Positions 17,288-27,316 of a stretch of DNA of 64,000 nucleotides are shown here, one piece after another (position 1 is the stretch's first letter; each line of letters opens with the position of its first letter). The translations under genes and the position numbers were made by a program. Source of the DNA: Coprococcus comes ATCC 27758 (GTDB lineage Bacteria; Bacillota; Clostridia; Lachnospirales; Lachnospiraceae); NCBI RefSeq assembly GCF_025149785.1, contig NZ_CP102277.1, positions 868,001-932,000 of the forward strand, in the 5' to 3' direction. The notes under the pieces are model-generated. The model worked only from the letters and a program-made list of their open reading frames with translations, did not search any database and was not told where the DNA came from.

Positions 17288-18469
17288 ATGGCAAGAAAAG
17301 TTGTTTTAGCAGGAGCATGTCGTACAGCAATCGGTGTAATGGGCGGACAGTTTGCAAATACATCGGCTGTAGAGCTTGGAACGATCGTAATCAAAGAAGC
17401 TCTCAAAAGAGCGGGTGTTTCTCCGGATCAGGTTGACGAAGTGTATATGGGAAATGTTATCCAGGCTGGCAACGGACAGAACCCGGCACGTCAGGCAGCT
17501 GTATATGCAGGAATCCCGAATGAAGTACCGGCAACAACTATCAACGTACTTTGTGGATCCGGTCTTCACTGTGTAAACCTTGCAGCGAAGCTGATCGCAG
17601 CTGGAGATGCAGATATCATCGTTGCAGGTGGTATGGAAAATATGACAATGGCTCCGTACATGTTGAGAAACGGACGTTATGGATATCGTATGGGAAATGC
17701 GACAATCGAAGATGCTATGATCAAGGATGGTCTGACCGATGCATTCCATAATTATCATATGGGAATCACAGCAGAAAATATCTGCGAACAGTGGGGACTT
17801 ACAAGAGAAGAACTGGATGAATTTGCAGCATGGTCTCAGAACAAATGTGAAAAAGCAATGGCAGAAGGTAAATTTAAAGACGAGATTGTTCCGGTCGAAG
17901 TGAAGAAGAAAAAAGAAACGATTCTTGTAGATACAGATGAAGGTCCTCGTAAAGGAATCACAAAAGAAGGTCTTGCAAAACTTCGTCCTGCATTTAAGAA
18001 AGACGGTATGGTTACAGCAGGTAACGCATCCGGAATCAATGATGGTGCAGCTGCACTTATCGTTATGAGCGAAGAAAAAGCAAAAGAGCTTGGCGTAACA
18101 CCTATGGCAACATGGATCGGCGGAGAACTCGCAGGATGTGATCCGGCAATCATGGGAATCGGACCGGTTTATTCAACACGTAAGGTTATGAAGAAGCTGG
18201 GAATGGAGATCGGAGATTTTGATCTGATCGAAGCAAACGAAGCATTTGCAGCACAGTCTGTAGCTGTTGGAAAAGATCTTGGATTTGATCTTAGTAAGCT
18301 GAATGTCAATGGTGGAGCAATTGCTCTCGGACATCCGGTTGGCTGCTCAGGTGCAAGAATCCTTGTAAGCTTGTTGTATGAGATGCAGAAAGAAGATGTA
18401 CATACAGGACTTGCAACACTTTGTGTTGGTGGCGGAATGGGATGCTCTGCTGTAGTTAAAAGAGATTAG
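17288..18469 (+). CDS. thl: Acetyl-CoA C-acetyltransferase (thiolase), stand-alone copy
   Basis: 393 residues from ATG 17288, chosen because AAAGGAGGA lies just upstream and the family starts [16 protein letters not shown]. The nucleophilic Cys is in [12 protein letters not shown] (about residue 89), the His in [14 protein letters not shown] (about 349), and the second Cys in [11 protein letters not shown] (about 379). It condenses two acetyl-CoA to acetoacetyl-CoA. It is a single-gene unit with its own promoter and is closely similar to the operon thiolase at 21154. It converges on buk-ptb. It may differ in regulation or substrate length from its paralogue; sequence alone does not show which. 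Confidence 0.93.
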   Translation: MARKVVLAGACRTAIGVMGGQFANTSAVELGTIVIKEALKRAGVSPDQVDEVYMGNVIQAGNGQNPARQAAVYAGIPNEVPATTINVLCGSGLHCVNLAAKLIAAGDADIIVAGGMENMTMAPYMLRNGRYGYRMGNATIEDAMIKDGLTDAFHNYHMGITAENICEQWGLTREELDEFAAWSQNKCEKAMAEGKFKDEIVPVEVKKKKETILVDTDEGPRKGITKEGLAKLRPAFKKDGMVTAGNASGINDGAAALIVMSEEKAKELGVTPMATWIGGELAGCDPAIMGIGPVYSTRKVMKKLGMEIGDFDLIEANEAFAAQSVAVGKDLGFDLSKLNVNGGAIALGHPVGCSGARILVSLLYEMQKEDVHTGLATLCVGGGMGCSAVVKRD

Positions 18470-18532
18470 GGATAGAAAAAAAGGGTGGATGCTTTTTAGT
18501 GTCTGCCTTTTTTGAATGATTTAGGTTGTGTT

Positions 18533-18693
18533 GACAAATTGGGCAAAAGATAATGCGTCTATTCTAGTTGTGCAAACCATTCCGATGAACCCCTAAAGCG
18601 AAAATCGTGTTCAGCAGAGGCTTCCACGATTTTTGGGTTTCATCTCCATTGCACAAAAGACGAATAGACGCATTATCTTTTGCCCAATTTGTC
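18533..18693. repeat. 161-base long inverted repeat element with nested stems
   Basis: The outer arms, 18533-18564 (starting GACAAATTGGGC) and 18662-18693 (ending GCCCAATTTGTC), are perfect 32-base reverse complements. Inside are three further matching pairs: TTGTGCAA/TTGCACAA (18568, 18649), GATGAACCC/GGGTTTCATC (18584, 18635, one bulge) and AAAATCGTG/CACGATTTT (18601, 18625), closing on a 15-base loop. It encodes no protein. It lies between the first thiolase and buk, separate from the terminators on either side. It could be a MITE-like mobile element or a structured RNA or DNA element. I see no target-site duplication. Confidence 0.85.
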
Positions 18694-18734
18694 CCTCGAA
18701 GCTATTGACATTATTAAATAAAAGCGTAATAACT

Positions 18735-18767
18735 AAAAAAGTCTGGCGAGGTGTGCCAGACTTTTTT
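18735..18767. terminator. Bidirectional terminator between the thiolase side and buk
   Basis: AAAAAAGTCTGGC and GCCAGACTTTTTT form a perfect stem with a 7-base loop and A and T runs on both sides. It lies 49 bases from the end of buk and 266 from the end of thl. A weaker hairpin with a T6 run lies directly after thl at about 18479-18513. Confidence 0.85.
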
Positions 18768-18815
18768 CTACGATGAGATATATGCGTTTTGCATGTTTTA
18801 GGGTTTTGGAAAAAA

Positions 18816-19886
18816 TTAATATACCAGAGGTTTTTCTTCGCCGTTTAATACACGGAGAGCGCCTTGAGCGAGGGCGAGGAGTTCATCTTCACCCGGGTAG
18901 ACGGTGATCGGGGCGATGAATCCGACTTTTTCCTTGATCTCGGATGTTACATAATCGCTGTATGCGATACCGCCGGTGAGAAGGATCTGGTCTACTTTGC
19001 CGTTAAGTACGGCTGCCATGGCGCCGACTTCTTTGGCAACCTGGTAAGTGAATGCGTGGAATACACCGGCTGCTTCTTTGTCACCCTTTTCAAAGGCACG
19101 TTCTGCAACGTCGCGCATGTTGTTGGTTCCAAGGTATCCGTTAAGACCGCCTTTCCCGTTGATCTTTTTATATACTTCAGCCTGTGTGTACTGACCGGAG
19201 AAACACATTTTTACGAGTGCGCCTGCCGGTACACCGCCGGAACGTTCCGGTGAGAAAGGTCCGTCTCCGTCAAGCGTGTTGTTGACATCGACAACTTTGC
19301 CATTTTTATGAGCACCGACAGATACACCGCCGCCCATGTGTACAACTACAAGATTCAGGGAATCATAAGATACATTCTGTTCTTTGGCGTAGCGTTTTGC
19401 GACAGCTTTCTGATTCAGTGCATGGAAGATACTGATACGCGGAAGTTCCGGGATTCCGGAATATCTTGCAACAGGTTCCATCTCATCGACAACAACCGGG
19501 TCAACAATGTAAGAAGGAACTCCGATCTCATCACCGATTTCGCGGGCAAGGATGCCTCCAAGGTTCGATGCATGCTGTCCTTGCACACCTGCTTTTAAGT
19601 CAGCAAGAAGTGCGTCAGATACTGGATAGGTTCCACCTGGGATCGGTTTTAAAAGTCCGCCTCGTCCTACTACAACATTCAGAGATTTGATGTCGAAGCT
19701 GTTCTTTGCGAGAATATCTACGATCAGTTCTTTACGGAAATCTTTCTGGTCAACGATGGTTGCATATTTTGCAATCTCTTCGGTGGAATGACGGAGTGTT
19801 TCTTCGAATAACAAAGTTTCGTCTTCGTACACACCGATCTTGGTAGAAGTAGATCCCGGGTTGATTACTAAAATTTTATAGCTCAT
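18816..19886 (-). CDS. buk: Butyrate kinase
   Basis: 356 residues, standard length. The ASKHA phosphate loop is [15 protein letters not shown] at the N-terminus. Other family segments include [48 protein letters not shown] and [11 protein letters not shown]. It converts butyryl phosphate and ADP to butyrate and ATP, the energy-yielding last step of the pathway in the cytoplasm. It lies 13 bases downstream of ptb, so they form one operon. Branched-chain acid kinases are close relatives, but the butyrate operon next door supports this assignment. Confidence 0.93.
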   Translation of the reverse strand: MSYKILVINPGSTSTKIGVYEDETLLFEETLRHSTEEIAKYATIVDQKDFRKELIVDILAKNSFDIKSLNVVVGRGGLLKPIPGGTYPVSDALLADLKAGVQGQHASNLGGILAREIGDEIGVPSYIVDPVVVDEMEPVARYSGIPELPRISIFHALNQKAVAKRYAKEQNVSYDSLNLVVVHMGGGVSVGAHKNGKVVDVNNTLDGDGPFSPERSGGVPAGALVKMCFSGQYTQAEVYKKINGKGGLNGYLGTNNMRDVAERAFEKGDKEAAGVFHAFTYQVAKEVGAMAAVLNGKVDQILLTGGIAYSDYVTSEIKEKVGFIAPITVYPGEDELLALAQGALRVLNGEEKPLVY

Positions 19887-19899
19887 AAAAAGATCCTCC

Positions 19900-20811
19900 T
19901 TAGTCTGTGATCGATCCTGCGATTACGGTCGCAAGAGCGATAGAATTCAGTTTTGTCTGGAAATCATCAGAACGTGATGTAAGTACAACCGGAGCGCTTG
20001 TTCCGACAAGTACGTTACCGATCTTGACCTTTGCAGTGCGGACAAGAATCTTATATGTGATATTTCCTGCATCGATATTCGGGAAGAGGAGAATATCAGC
20101 ATGTCCGGCTACTGGATTAGTCACACCTTTGTGAACAGCTGCTTCCGGATCGATCGCAAGATCCATGGAAAGTGGTCCGTAGATCTGGCATCCTTTGAAA
20201 TCGCCACCCTCGTACATCTTGGTGAGATTATCGGCATCGACTGTTGGCTGCATCTTTGGATTCACTGTTTCAACTGCACACAGAGGAGCAACCTTCGGGC
20301 ATTCGATGCCACATGCATGTGCGACTTCTACTGCATTGTTGATGATATTGACTTTATCTGCAAGGGTTGGATATGTATTGAAAGCTACGTCTGTGAAGAA
20401 CAGAAGACGGTTAATGCCTTCAATCTCAAATACGCATACATGAGACAGCATCTTTCCGGTACGAAGTCCGACTTCTTTATTCAATACGCTCTTTAAGAAT
20501 GTCTTTGTTTCAAGCAATCCTTTTAAAAGGATATCAGCTTTGCCGTTGTGTACAAGCTCAACAGCCTTTAATGCAGCTGCTTCGGTATCAGGCTCATTGA
20601 TGATCTCGAAATCTGTCAGATCCATATCAATAGAAGCGGCAATCTCGCGGATCTTGGCTTCATCACCGACAAGGATGGCTGTTGCGATATTTTGCTCTTT
20701 TGCAGCTTTGACAGCCTGCAGTACCGGCTCATCCTGTGCGTTGGAAACAGAGACTTTCTTTAAGGTTTTTTGATTTGCTTTTGAGATTAATTCTTCAAAA
20801 CTTTTGCTCAT
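19900..20811 (-). CDS. ptb: Phosphate butyryltransferase
   Basis: 303 residues from ATG 20811; AGAAGG is seven bases upstream, whereas the GTG two codons earlier overlaps that site. Family marks are [20 protein letters not shown] near the start, [20 protein letters not shown] (about 98-117), [14 protein letters not shown] and [15 protein letters not shown]. It converts butyryl-CoA and phosphate to butyryl phosphate and CoA. It is the first gene of the ptb-buk operon and is divergent from the thl-crt-hbd-bcd-etf operon across a 340-base gap. Confidence 0.93.
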   Translation of the reverse strand: MSKSFEELISKANQKTLKKVSVSNAQDEPVLQAVKAAKEQNIATAILVGDEAKIREIAASIDMDLTDFEIINEPDTEAAALKAVELVHNGKADILLKGLLETKTFLKSVLNKEVGLRTGKMLSHVCVFEIEGINRLLFFTDVAFNTYPTLADKVNIINNAVEVAHACGIECPKVAPLCAVETVNPKMQPTVDADNLTKMYEGGDFKGCQIYGPLSMDLAIDPEAAVHKGVTNPVAGHADILLFPNIDAGNITYKILVRTAKVKIGNVLVGTSAPVVLTSRSDDFQTKLNSIALATVIAGSITD

Positions 20812-21153
20812 TTTCACACCTTCTCATTCATAATTTAATTATAGTATTCTGGTTGAATAATTTTTAACAATCTTAAGTGTAGCACCATATCTGGGAAAGG
20901 TCAATATAAAAGTGGTGTGTTGGAAATGACGAATAATGCAGATGTATTGTGAAAAAATGTTGGTGAAAATGTTAAAAGAAAATTAAATGATAAAAAATGA
21001 TTGATAAATATTTGACAGAACGGGAAATGGGTAGTATATTAAAAAAAGAGGACAAAAAAGTCCCTTGCGAAAATCTTAAAAACGGAAAGTAAAACAGTAT
21101 ATATTTAATAAGAAGTGATACTTACCATTAAGATGTAAAAGGAGGAAAAAGTG
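20812..21153. other. 342-base divergent control region between ptb and the butyryl-CoA operon
   Basis: Holds the strong plus-strand promoter at 21012 and, on the minus strand, an AT-rich leader with TATAAT near the complement of 20840 but no good -35 at standard spacing. No gene is visible. It is a natural site for shared control of both halves of butyrate synthesis, for example by a redox regulator; I did not find a clear Rex-type palindrome. Confidence 0.45.
21012..21040 (+). promoter_or_regulatory. Sigma-A promoter of the butyryl-CoA synthesis operon
   Basis: TTGACA at 21012-21017 and TATATT at 21035-21040, spaced by 17 bases. The leader to the thiolase ATG is about 107 bases. Confidence 0.75.
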
Positions 21154-22335
21154 ATGGCAAAGAAAATCGTGTTAGCAGGTGCGTGTCGTACAGCAATCGG
21201 AAGTATGGGTGGAGCTCTTTCTACAACTCCGGCACCGGAATTAGGATCTATCGTTATCAAAGAAGCTTTAAATAGAGCAGGTGTTGCTCCGGAACAGGTT
21301 GATCATGTATATATGGGTTGTGTAATCCAGGCAGGTCTTGGACAGAACGTTGCACGTCAGGCTTCTTTAAAAGCAGGTCTTCCGGTCGAGACACCGGCAG
21401 TTACGGTTAACGTTGTTTGCGGATCCGGACTTAACTGTGTGAACATGGCTGCACAGATGATCCAGGCAGGAGATGCTGATATCGTTGTAGCAGGCGGTAT
21501 GGAAAATATGTCTATGGCTCCATATGCACTGAAAAACGCACGTTATGGATACAGAATGGGTAATGCACCGATGATCGATACAATGGTAAATGACGCACTT
21601 TGGGATGCATTCAATGACTATCACATGGGAATCACTGCTGAGAATGTAGCAGAACAGTGGGGACTCACAAGAGAACAGCTTGATGAATTTGCAGCAGCAA
21701 GCCAGCAGAAAGCCTGCGCAGCAATCGAAGCAGGAAAATTCAAAGATGAGATTGTTCCTGTAGAAGTGAAGAAGAAAAAAGAAACCATCGTAGTTGATAC
21801 AGATGAAGGACCGCGTCCGGGAACAACAGCAGAAGGAATCGCAAGACTTCGTCCGGCATTCAAAAAAGATGGTATTGTAACAGCAGCAAATGCTTCCAGC
21901 ATCAATGACGGAGCAGCAGCAATCGTTGTTATGAGTGAAGAAAAAGCAAAAGAGCTCGGCGTTACACCGATGGCAACATGGGTAGCAGGAGCACTCGGCG
22001 GAGTAGATCCATCTATCATGGGTGTTGGACCGGTTGCAGCTACGAATAAAGTAATGGCTAAGACAGGGCTTTCTGTAGATGATATGGATCTGATCGAAGC
22101 AAACGAAGCTTTCGCAGCACAGTCACTTGCAGTAGCACATGATCTGAAATTCGACATGGATAAAGTAAATGTAAACGGTGGAGCAATTGCTCTCGGACAT
22201 CCAGTAGGAGCTTCAGGATGCCGTATCCTTGTTACACTTCTTCATGAGATGCAGAAACGTGATGCAAAGAAAGGTCTTGCAACACTTTGTATCGGTGGCG
22301 GAATGGGATGCGCTACAATCGTAGAACGTGATTAA
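21154..22335 (+). CDS. thl: Acetyl-CoA C-acetyltransferase (thiolase), operon copy
   Basis: 393 residues from ATG 21154, eight bases after AAAGGAGGA; a GTG codon just before it is less well placed. Catalytic segments are [12 protein letters not shown] (Cys about 89), [14 protein letters not shown] (His) and [11 protein letters not shown] (Cys). It forms acetoacetyl-CoA from two acetyl-CoA as the first step of the operon. It is very similar along its whole length to the stand-alone thiolase at 17288, pointing to a local duplication with an intervening region. The next gene, crt, begins 28 bases after its stop. Confidence 0.94.
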   Translation: MAKKIVLAGACRTAIGSMGGALSTTPAPELGSIVIKEALNRAGVAPEQVDHVYMGCVIQAGLGQNVARQASLKAGLPVETPAVTVNVVCGSGLNCVNMAAQMIQAGDADIVVAGGMENMSMAPYALKNARYGYRMGNAPMIDTMVNDALWDAFNDYHMGITAENVAEQWGLTREQLDEFAAASQQKACAAIEAGKFKDEIVPVEVKKKKETIVVDTDEGPRPGTTAEGIARLRPAFKKDGIVTAANASSINDGAAAIVVMSEEKAKELGVTPMATWVAGALGGVDPSIMGVGPVAATNKVMAKTGLSVDDMDLIEANEAFAAQSLAVAHDLKFDMDKVNVNGGAIALGHPVGASGCRILVTLLHEMQKRDAKKGLATLCIGGGMGCATIVERD

Positions 22336-22363
22336 TAAACCAGATCAAAAGGAGATGTTGATG

Positions 22364-23140
22364 ATGGAATTTATTACATATGAAGTAGAAGGACAGGTTG
22401 GAATTATTACCATTAACCGTCCAAAGGCACTGAACGCACTGAATAGTGCAGTTCTTGATGAACTTGATGCAACGATCGACGGTGTTGATCTTGATGCAGT
22501 CAGATGCCTGATCCTTACAGGAGCAGGAGAAAAATCTTTTGTAGCCGGTGCAGATATCGCTGAGATGAGTACTCTTACAAAAGAAGAGGGAGAAGCTTTT
22601 GGAAAGAAAGGAAATGATATTTTCCGTAAGATCGAAACACTTCCGATTCCGGTAATCGCAGCAGTTAATGGATTCGCTCTTGGTGGCGGATGTGAAATCT
22701 CCATGAGCTGTGATATCCGTATCTGTTCAGACAATGCAGTATTCGGACAGCCGGAGGTTGGCCTTGGAATTACACCTGGATTTGGTGGAACACAGAGACT
22801 TGCAAGACTTGTCGGACCTGGTATGGCAAAGCAGATGATCTACACTGCAAGAAATATCAAAGCTGACGAAGCTTACAGAATCGGTCTTGTAAATGCCGTA
22901 TATCCGCAGGAAGAACTGATGCCGGCAGCAAAGAAGATGGCAGCAGGCATTGCAAAGAATGCACCGATCGCAGTAAGACACTGCAAACAGGCAATCAATG
23001 AAGGTCTTGAAAAGGGAATGGATGAGGCAATCGTAGTAGAAGAAAAACTCTTCGGCGGATGCTTTGAATCCTACGACCAGAAAGAAGGAATGGCAGCATT
23101 CCTTGAAAAGAGAAAAGTAGAAGCTTTCCTTAATAAATAA
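22364..23140 (+). CDS. crt: 3-hydroxybutyryl-CoA dehydratase (crotonase)
   Basis: About 258 residues. ATG 22364 (or the adjacent ATG 22361) follows AAAGGAG at good spacing; the open frame further upstream overlaps the thiolase stop and is not needed. Enoyl-CoA hydratase marks are AGADIAEM (about 65-72), the oxyanion segment NGFALGGGCE, and PEVGLGITPGFGGTQRL, which carries the catalytic Glu. It dehydrates 3-hydroxybutyryl-CoA to crotonyl-CoA. It is the second gene of the operon, between thiolase and hbd. A GGGGAGA/TCTCCCC hairpin lies in the gap after it. Confidence 0.94.
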   Translation: MEFITYEVEGQVGIITINRPKALNALNSAVLDELDATIDGVDLDAVRCLILTGAGEKSFVAGADIAEMSTLTKEEGEAFGKKGNDIFRKIETLPIPVIAAVNGFALGGGCEISMSCDIRICSDNAVFGQPEVGLGITPGFGGTQRLARLVGPGMAKQMIYTARNIKADEAYRIGLVNAVYPQEELMPAAKKMAAGIAKNAPIAVRHCKQAINEGLEKGMDEAIVVEEKLFGGCFESYDQKEGMAAFLEKRKVEAFLNK

Positions 23141-23154
23141 GTTCGTTTAATAAA

Positions 23155-23174
23155 GGGGAGAATTAACTCTCCCC
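23155..23174 (+). other. Small GC hairpin between crt and hbd
   Basis: GGGGAGA and TCTCCCC pair around a 6-base loop, with no T run after it. It is probably an intercistronic mRNA-stability or processing element rather than a terminator. Confidence 0.5.
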
Positions 23175-23209
23175 TGGAAAATTAAATTTATAAAATGGAG
23201 GTAATTTCA

Positions 23210-24082
23210 ATGAAAGTAGGAATTATTGGCGCAGGAACAATGGGACAGGGCATTGCAAAGGCATTTGCTCAGGTAGATGGATATGAAGTAGCACTCTGTG
23301 ACATCAAACAGGAATGGGCAGAAGGCGGAAAAGCTAAAATCGCTAAAGGCTATGACAGACTTGTTCAGAAAGGAAAATTAACTCAGGAAGCAGTTGATGC
23401 AATTCTTGCAAAAATTACTCCGGGACTCAAAGAAGATCTCTGCGCAGATTGTGATCTGATCGTAGAAGCAGCATTTGAGAACATGGAAGTTAAGAAAACT
23501 ACATTCAGTGAACTTGATAAGATCGCAAAACCTGAATGCATTTTTGCATCAAATACCTCCAGCCTTTCTATCACAGAAATCGGCAACGGACTTACCCGTC
23601 CAATGATCGGTATGCATTTCTTCAACCCGGCAGACCGTATGAAATTAGTAGAAGTGATCGCAGGCGTAAATACACCGGCTGAAACTGTAGATGCAATCAA
23701 GAAGATTGCAGAAGAAATCGGAAAGACACCTGTACAGGTTAATGAAGCAGCAGGTTTCGTAGTAAACCGTATCCTTGTTCCGATGATCAATGAAGCAGCT
23801 TTCATCAAGATGGAAGGTGTATCTGACATCGCAGGAATCGATGCAGCAATGAAGCTTGGTGCAAACCATCCAATGGGACCTCTGGAGCTTGGTGATTTCA
23901 TCGGACTTGATATCTGCCTTGCTATCATGGATGTACTTTATGCAGAAACAGGCGACAGCAAATATCGTGCATGCCCGCTGCTTCGTAAGATGGTCCGTGG
24001 TGGAAACCTTGGAGTTAAGAGCGGAAAAGGATTCTATGTATACAATGCAGACCGCACAAAAACTCCGGTTGATGCACAGTAA
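23210..24082 (+). CDS. hbd: 3-hydroxybutyryl-CoA dehydrogenase
   Basis: 290 residues from ATG 23210, preceded by TGGAGGT at eight bases. The N-terminal NAD-binding fold has GIIGAGTMGQGIA (about 4-16), SNTSSLSITEI follows at about 118-128, and the catalytic His is in GMHFFNPADRMKLVEV (about 139). The C-terminal dimer domain includes NEAAGFVVNRIL and GANHPMGPLELGDFIGLD. It reduces acetoacetyl-CoA to 3-hydroxybutyryl-CoA. It is the third gene of the operon, followed after 35 bases by bcd. Confidence 0.95.
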   Translation: MKVGIIGAGTMGQGIAKAFAQVDGYEVALCDIKQEWAEGGKAKIAKGYDRLVQKGKLTQEAVDAILAKITPGLKEDLCADCDLIVEAAFENMEVKKTTFSELDKIAKPECIFASNTSSLSITEIGNGLTRPMIGMHFFNPADRMKLVEVIAGVNTPAETVDAIKKIAEEIGKTPVQVNEAAGFVVNRILVPMINEAAFIKMEGVSDIAGIDAAMKLGANHPMGPLELGDFIGLDICLAIMDVLYAETGDSKYRACPLLRKMVRGGNLGVKSGKGFYVYNADRTKTPVDAQ

Positions 24083-24117
24083 TGGATGTTCTAAATAAAG
24101 ACATGGAGGAAGAATAA

Positions 24118-25269
24118 ATGGATTTCGGATTAGATAAGAAACACGAAATGGCGAGAACTCTGTTTAAAGAATTCGCAGAAAACGAAGTAAAACCACTTGC
24201 ACAGGAAGTGGACGAGACAGAAGTTTTCCCAAGAGCAACAGTTGAAAAAATGGCGAAATATGGATTTCTTGGTATTCCGGTACCGAAGGAATACGAAGGA
24301 CAGGGATGCGATCCCCTGACATACGTAATGTGTGTAGAAGAACTTGCAAAGGTTTGTGCTACAACATCTGTAATTGTATCTGCACATACCTCCCTTTGTA
24401 TTGACCCGATCCTGACATACGGAACACCGGAACAGAAAGCAAAATATGTTCCGGATCTTGCATCAGGAAGAAAGCTTGGAGCTTTCGGTCTTACAGAACC
24501 AGGAGCAGGTACAGATGCACAGGGACAGCAGACGAAGGCTGTTCTCGACGGAGATGAATGGGTATTAAACGGATCAAAATGCTTTATCACAAACGGTAAA
24601 GAAGCAGATGTTTACATCATTATCGCCGTAACAGGTATTGTTGAAAAACGTGGCAGAAAGATGAAAGAGATTTCTGCATTCATCGTAGAGAAAGACACTC
24701 CGGGATTCACATTCGGAACCAAAGAGAAGAAGATGGGTATCCGTGGATCTTCAACATACGAGCTTATTTTTGAAGACTGCCGTATTCCAAAAGAAAATCT
24801 CCTTGGAGCACAGGGCAAGGGGTTCGGTATCGCTATGCATACTCTTGATGGCGGACGTATCGGTATTGCCGCTCAGGCTCTTGGAATCGCTGAAGGCGCA
24901 CTTGACAGAACAATCGCATATGTAAAAGAAAGAAAACAGTTCGGACGCACGATTGGTCAGTTCCAGAATACACAGTTCCAGCTTGCAGATATGGCTACAA
25001 AGGTAGAGGCTGCAAAGATGATGGTATACAAAGCTGCCATGGCAAAAGCTACACAGAAAGTTTACTCTGTCGAAGCTGCACAGGCTAAGCTTTATGCAGC
25101 AGAAGTAGCGATGGAAGTTACTACAAAGGCTGTTCAGTTACATGGTGGATACGGATACATCAGAGAATACGATGTAGAACGTATGATGCGTGACGCAAAG
25201 ATTACAGAAATCTACGAAGGAACTTCAGAAGTTCAGCGTATGGTTATTTCTGGAAACTTATTGAAATAG
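24118..25269 (+). CDS. bcd: Butyryl-CoA dehydrogenase
   Basis: 383 residues, standard for short-chain acyl-CoA dehydrogenases. The FAD/substrate signature GAFGLTEPGAGTDA is at about 120-133, the second signature region QFGRTIGQFQ at about 276, and IYEGTSEVQRMV near the C-terminus carries the catalytic Glu equivalent. It reduces crotonyl-CoA to butyryl-CoA. In anaerobes this works with EtfAB, bifurcating electrons to ferredoxin; its position directly before etfB and etfA supports that. A GGAGGAA site lies just before the ATG. Confidence 0.95.
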   Translation: MDFGLDKKHEMARTLFKEFAENEVKPLAQEVDETEVFPRATVEKMAKYGFLGIPVPKEYEGQGCDPLTYVMCVEELAKVCATTSVIVSAHTSLCIDPILTYGTPEQKAKYVPDLASGRKLGAFGLTEPGAGTDAQGQQTKAVLDGDEWVLNGSKCFITNGKEADVYIIIAVTGIVEKRGRKMKEISAFIVEKDTPGFTFGTKEKKMGIRGSSTYELIFEDCRIPKENLLGAQGKGFGIAMHTLDGGRIGIAAQALGIAEGALDRTIAYVKERKQFGRTIGQFQNTQFQLADMATKVEAAKMMVYKAAMAKATQKVYSVEAAQAKLYAAEVAMEVTTKAVQLHGGYGYIREYDVERMMRDAKITEIYEGTSEVQRMVISGNLLK

Positions 25270-25281
25270 GAGGTACGAATC

Positions 25282-26064
25282 GTGAAGATAGTTGTTTGTG
25301 TAAAACAGGTACCGGATACAAAAGGCGGAGTTCAGTTTAATCCGGACGGTACACTTAACAGAGCTGCAATGCTTGCAATTATGAACCCGGATGACAAAGC
25401 AGGTCTTGAGGCCGCACTTAGATTAAAAGACCAGTATGGAGCAGAAGTAACTGTACTTACAATGGGACTTCCAAAAGCAGCCGATGTGCTTCGTGAAGCA
25501 CTTGCAATGGGAGCTGATAAAGCAATTCTTGTAACAGACAGAGTACTTGGAGGAGCTGATACATGGGCTACATCAAGCACCATCGCAGCAGCACTCCGTA
25601 AACTCGATTATGACCTGATCATCACAGGACGTCAGGCAATCGATGGTGATACAGCACAGGTTGGACCGCAGATTTCCGAACATCTGGACATCCCGGTAAT
25701 CTCTTATGCACAGGATATCAAAGTAGAAGGCGACAGCGTGATCGTACAGCGTCAGTTCGAAGACAGATATCATGTACTGAAAGCAAAAATGCCTTGCCTT
25801 ATCACTGCACTTTCAGAATTAAATGAACCACGTTATATGACACCAGGCGGAATCTTCGATGCTTGTGATGCTGAGATCACAACATGGGGAAGAGCAGATC
25901 TTACTACCTTGGATGATGCAAATATCGGTCTTGCAGGATCACCTACAAAGATTGCGAAAGCATCTGACAAAGTAAGAAAAGGGGCAGGAGAAAAAGTTAC
26001 TCTTGATCCGGAAGAAGCAGTATCTTACCTGATGGGAAAATTAACAGAGAAACATATCATTTAA
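25282..26064 (+). CDS. etfB: Electron transfer flavoprotein subunit beta
   Basis: 260 residues starting with GTG at 25282 behind AATAGGAGG. Family marks are MKIVVCVKQVPDT at the start, NPDDKAGLEAALRLKD, VTVLTMGLPKA, LREALAMGAD and ITGRQAIDGDTAQVGP. It pairs with EtfA to carry FAD and to pass electrons between NADH, Bcd and ferredoxin. It lies 12 bases after bcd and is in the same operon. Confidence 0.95.
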   Translation: MKIVVCVKQVPDTKGGVQFNPDGTLNRAAMLAIMNPDDKAGLEAALRLKDQYGAEVTVLTMGLPKAADVLREALAMGADKAILVTDRVLGGADTWATSSTIAAALRKLDYDLIITGRQAIDGDTAQVGPQISEHLDIPVISYAQDIKVEGDSVIVQRQFEDRYHVLKAKMPCLITALSELNEPRYMTPGGIFDACDAEITTWGRADLTTLDDANIGLAGSPTKIAKASDKVRKGAGEKVTLDPEEAVSYLMGKLTEKHII

Positions 26065-26088
26065 TAAGAAGGAAAAGTGGTGAATATC

Positions 26089-27135
26089 ATGAACTTAGAA
26101 GAATATAAGGGAGTATATGTCTTTGCTGAACAGGTAGACAACAAACTGAGCGGAATCGCATTTGAACTTCTTGGAAAAGCAAAAGACCTTGCAGCAGACT
26201 TAAATGCAGAAGTAGCAGCCGTTCTGATCGGTTCTGACGTAAAAGGACTTGCAGATGAGCTTGCAGCATACGGAGCAGATAAAGTAATCGTAGTAGATGA
26301 TCCGGAACTGAAAGAATATAGAACAGAGCCATACGCACATGCACTGGCATCTGTTATCGAAAAATATAAACCGGAGATCATGTTAGTCGGCGCAACTGCA
26401 ATCGGACGTGATCTTGGTCCTAGAGTATCCGCAAGAGTACAGACAGGTCTTACAGCAGACTGTACACAGCTTGAGATCGGTGATTTCCCGATCAACCCGG
26501 TAGCAGGAAAAGAGCAGAAGCACAATCAGCTTCTTATGACTCGTCCGGCATTTGGTGGAAACACGATCGCTACCATCGCCTGCCCGGATAACCGCCCGCA
26601 GATGGCAACCGTTCGTCCTGGTGTTATGCAGAAGATCGCTAAGATCGAAGGTGCAAAGGCAAATGTAGAAGAGTTTAATCCAGGATTTACACCGGATAAT
26701 AAATACGTTGAGATTATGGAAGTTGTCAAATCTGTATCTGAGACGGTTGATATCATGGATGCCAAGATTCTTGTATCCGGTGGACGTGGAGTCGGAAGTG
26801 CAGAAAACTTCAAGATCCTGGAAGATCTTGCAGAAGCACTTGGCGGAGAAGTAAGCTGCTCACGTGCAGTTGTAGATAATGGCTGGAAACCAAAAGATCT
26901 TCAGGTAGGACAGACAGGAAAGACAGTTCGTCCTCAGGTATATTTTGCAATCGGTATTTCCGGAGCGATCCAGCATGTAGCAGGTATGGAAGAATCTGAT
27001 CTGATCATTGCAATCAACAAAGATGAGACAGCTCCGATCTTTGATGTAGCTGACTATGGTATCGTTGGAGATCTGAATAAGATCGTACCAGAACTTACCA
27101 AACAGATCAAAGAAGCAGTTGCTGCTAAAAAATAA
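26089..27135 (+). CDS. etfA: Electron transfer flavoprotein subunit alpha
   Basis: About 348 residues. Starts at ATG 26089 or GTG 26080; the AAGGA at 26069-26073 is better spaced for the GTG, so three extra residues are possible. The C-terminal FAD-binding part has SGGRGVGSAENF, GGEVSCSRAVVDNGW, QTGKTVRPQVYFAIGISGA and INKDETAPIFDVADYGIVGD. It forms the bifurcating flavoprotein with EtfB and partners with Bcd. It is the last gene of the operon and ends at a strong terminator. Confidence 0.95.
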   Translation: MNLEEYKGVYVFAEQVDNKLSGIAFELLGKAKDLAADLNAEVAAVLIGSDVKGLADELAAYGADKVIVVDDPELKEYRTEPYAHALASVIEKYKPEIMLVGATAIGRDLGPRVSARVQTGLTADCTQLEIGDFPINPVAGKEQKHNQLLMTRPAFGGNTIATIACPDNRPQMATVRPGVMQKIAKIEGAKANVEEFNPGFTPDNKYVEIMEVVKSVSETVDIMDAKILVSGGRGVGSAENFKILEDLAEALGGEVSCSRAVVDNGWKPKDLQVGQTGKTVRPQVYFAIGISGAIQHVAGMEESDLIIAINKDETAPIFDVADYGIVGDLNKIVPELTKQIKEAVAAKK

Positions 27136-27155
27136 AGAATAACTGGTAAAACAAA

Positions 27156-27188
27156 GATGGTGCCGCAAAGAAGCGGCACCATTTTTTT
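27156..27188 (+). terminator. Terminator of the butyryl-CoA operon
   Basis: ATGGTGCCGC and GCGGCACCAT form a perfect 10-base stem with AAAGAA loop and a T7 run, 20 bases after the etfA stop. Confidence 0.92.
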
Positions 27189-27237
27189 GTATACAAATCG
27201 AATAGAAGTTAGCCTGCTCTATTTTCGTGCGGAAAGC

Positions 27238-27267
27238 TTGTGCGTCTGGGGGATATTATGGTATACT
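27238..27267 (+). promoter_or_regulatory. Possible promoter of the SEDS gene
   Basis: TTGTGC at 27238-27243 and TATACT at 27262-27267 with 18-base spacing, about 50 bases before the ATG. Confidence 0.45.
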
Positions 27268-27316
27268 TTATAAGATATAGACTTTGTAGTTATAGCTTAA
27301 GTAGGAGTGTGAATAA

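Noticed and set aside
18533-18693. Rho-independent terminator of the first thiolase
   Set aside because: The hairpin is far too long and ends in CCTCGAAG with no T run; proper terminators lie on both sides of it.
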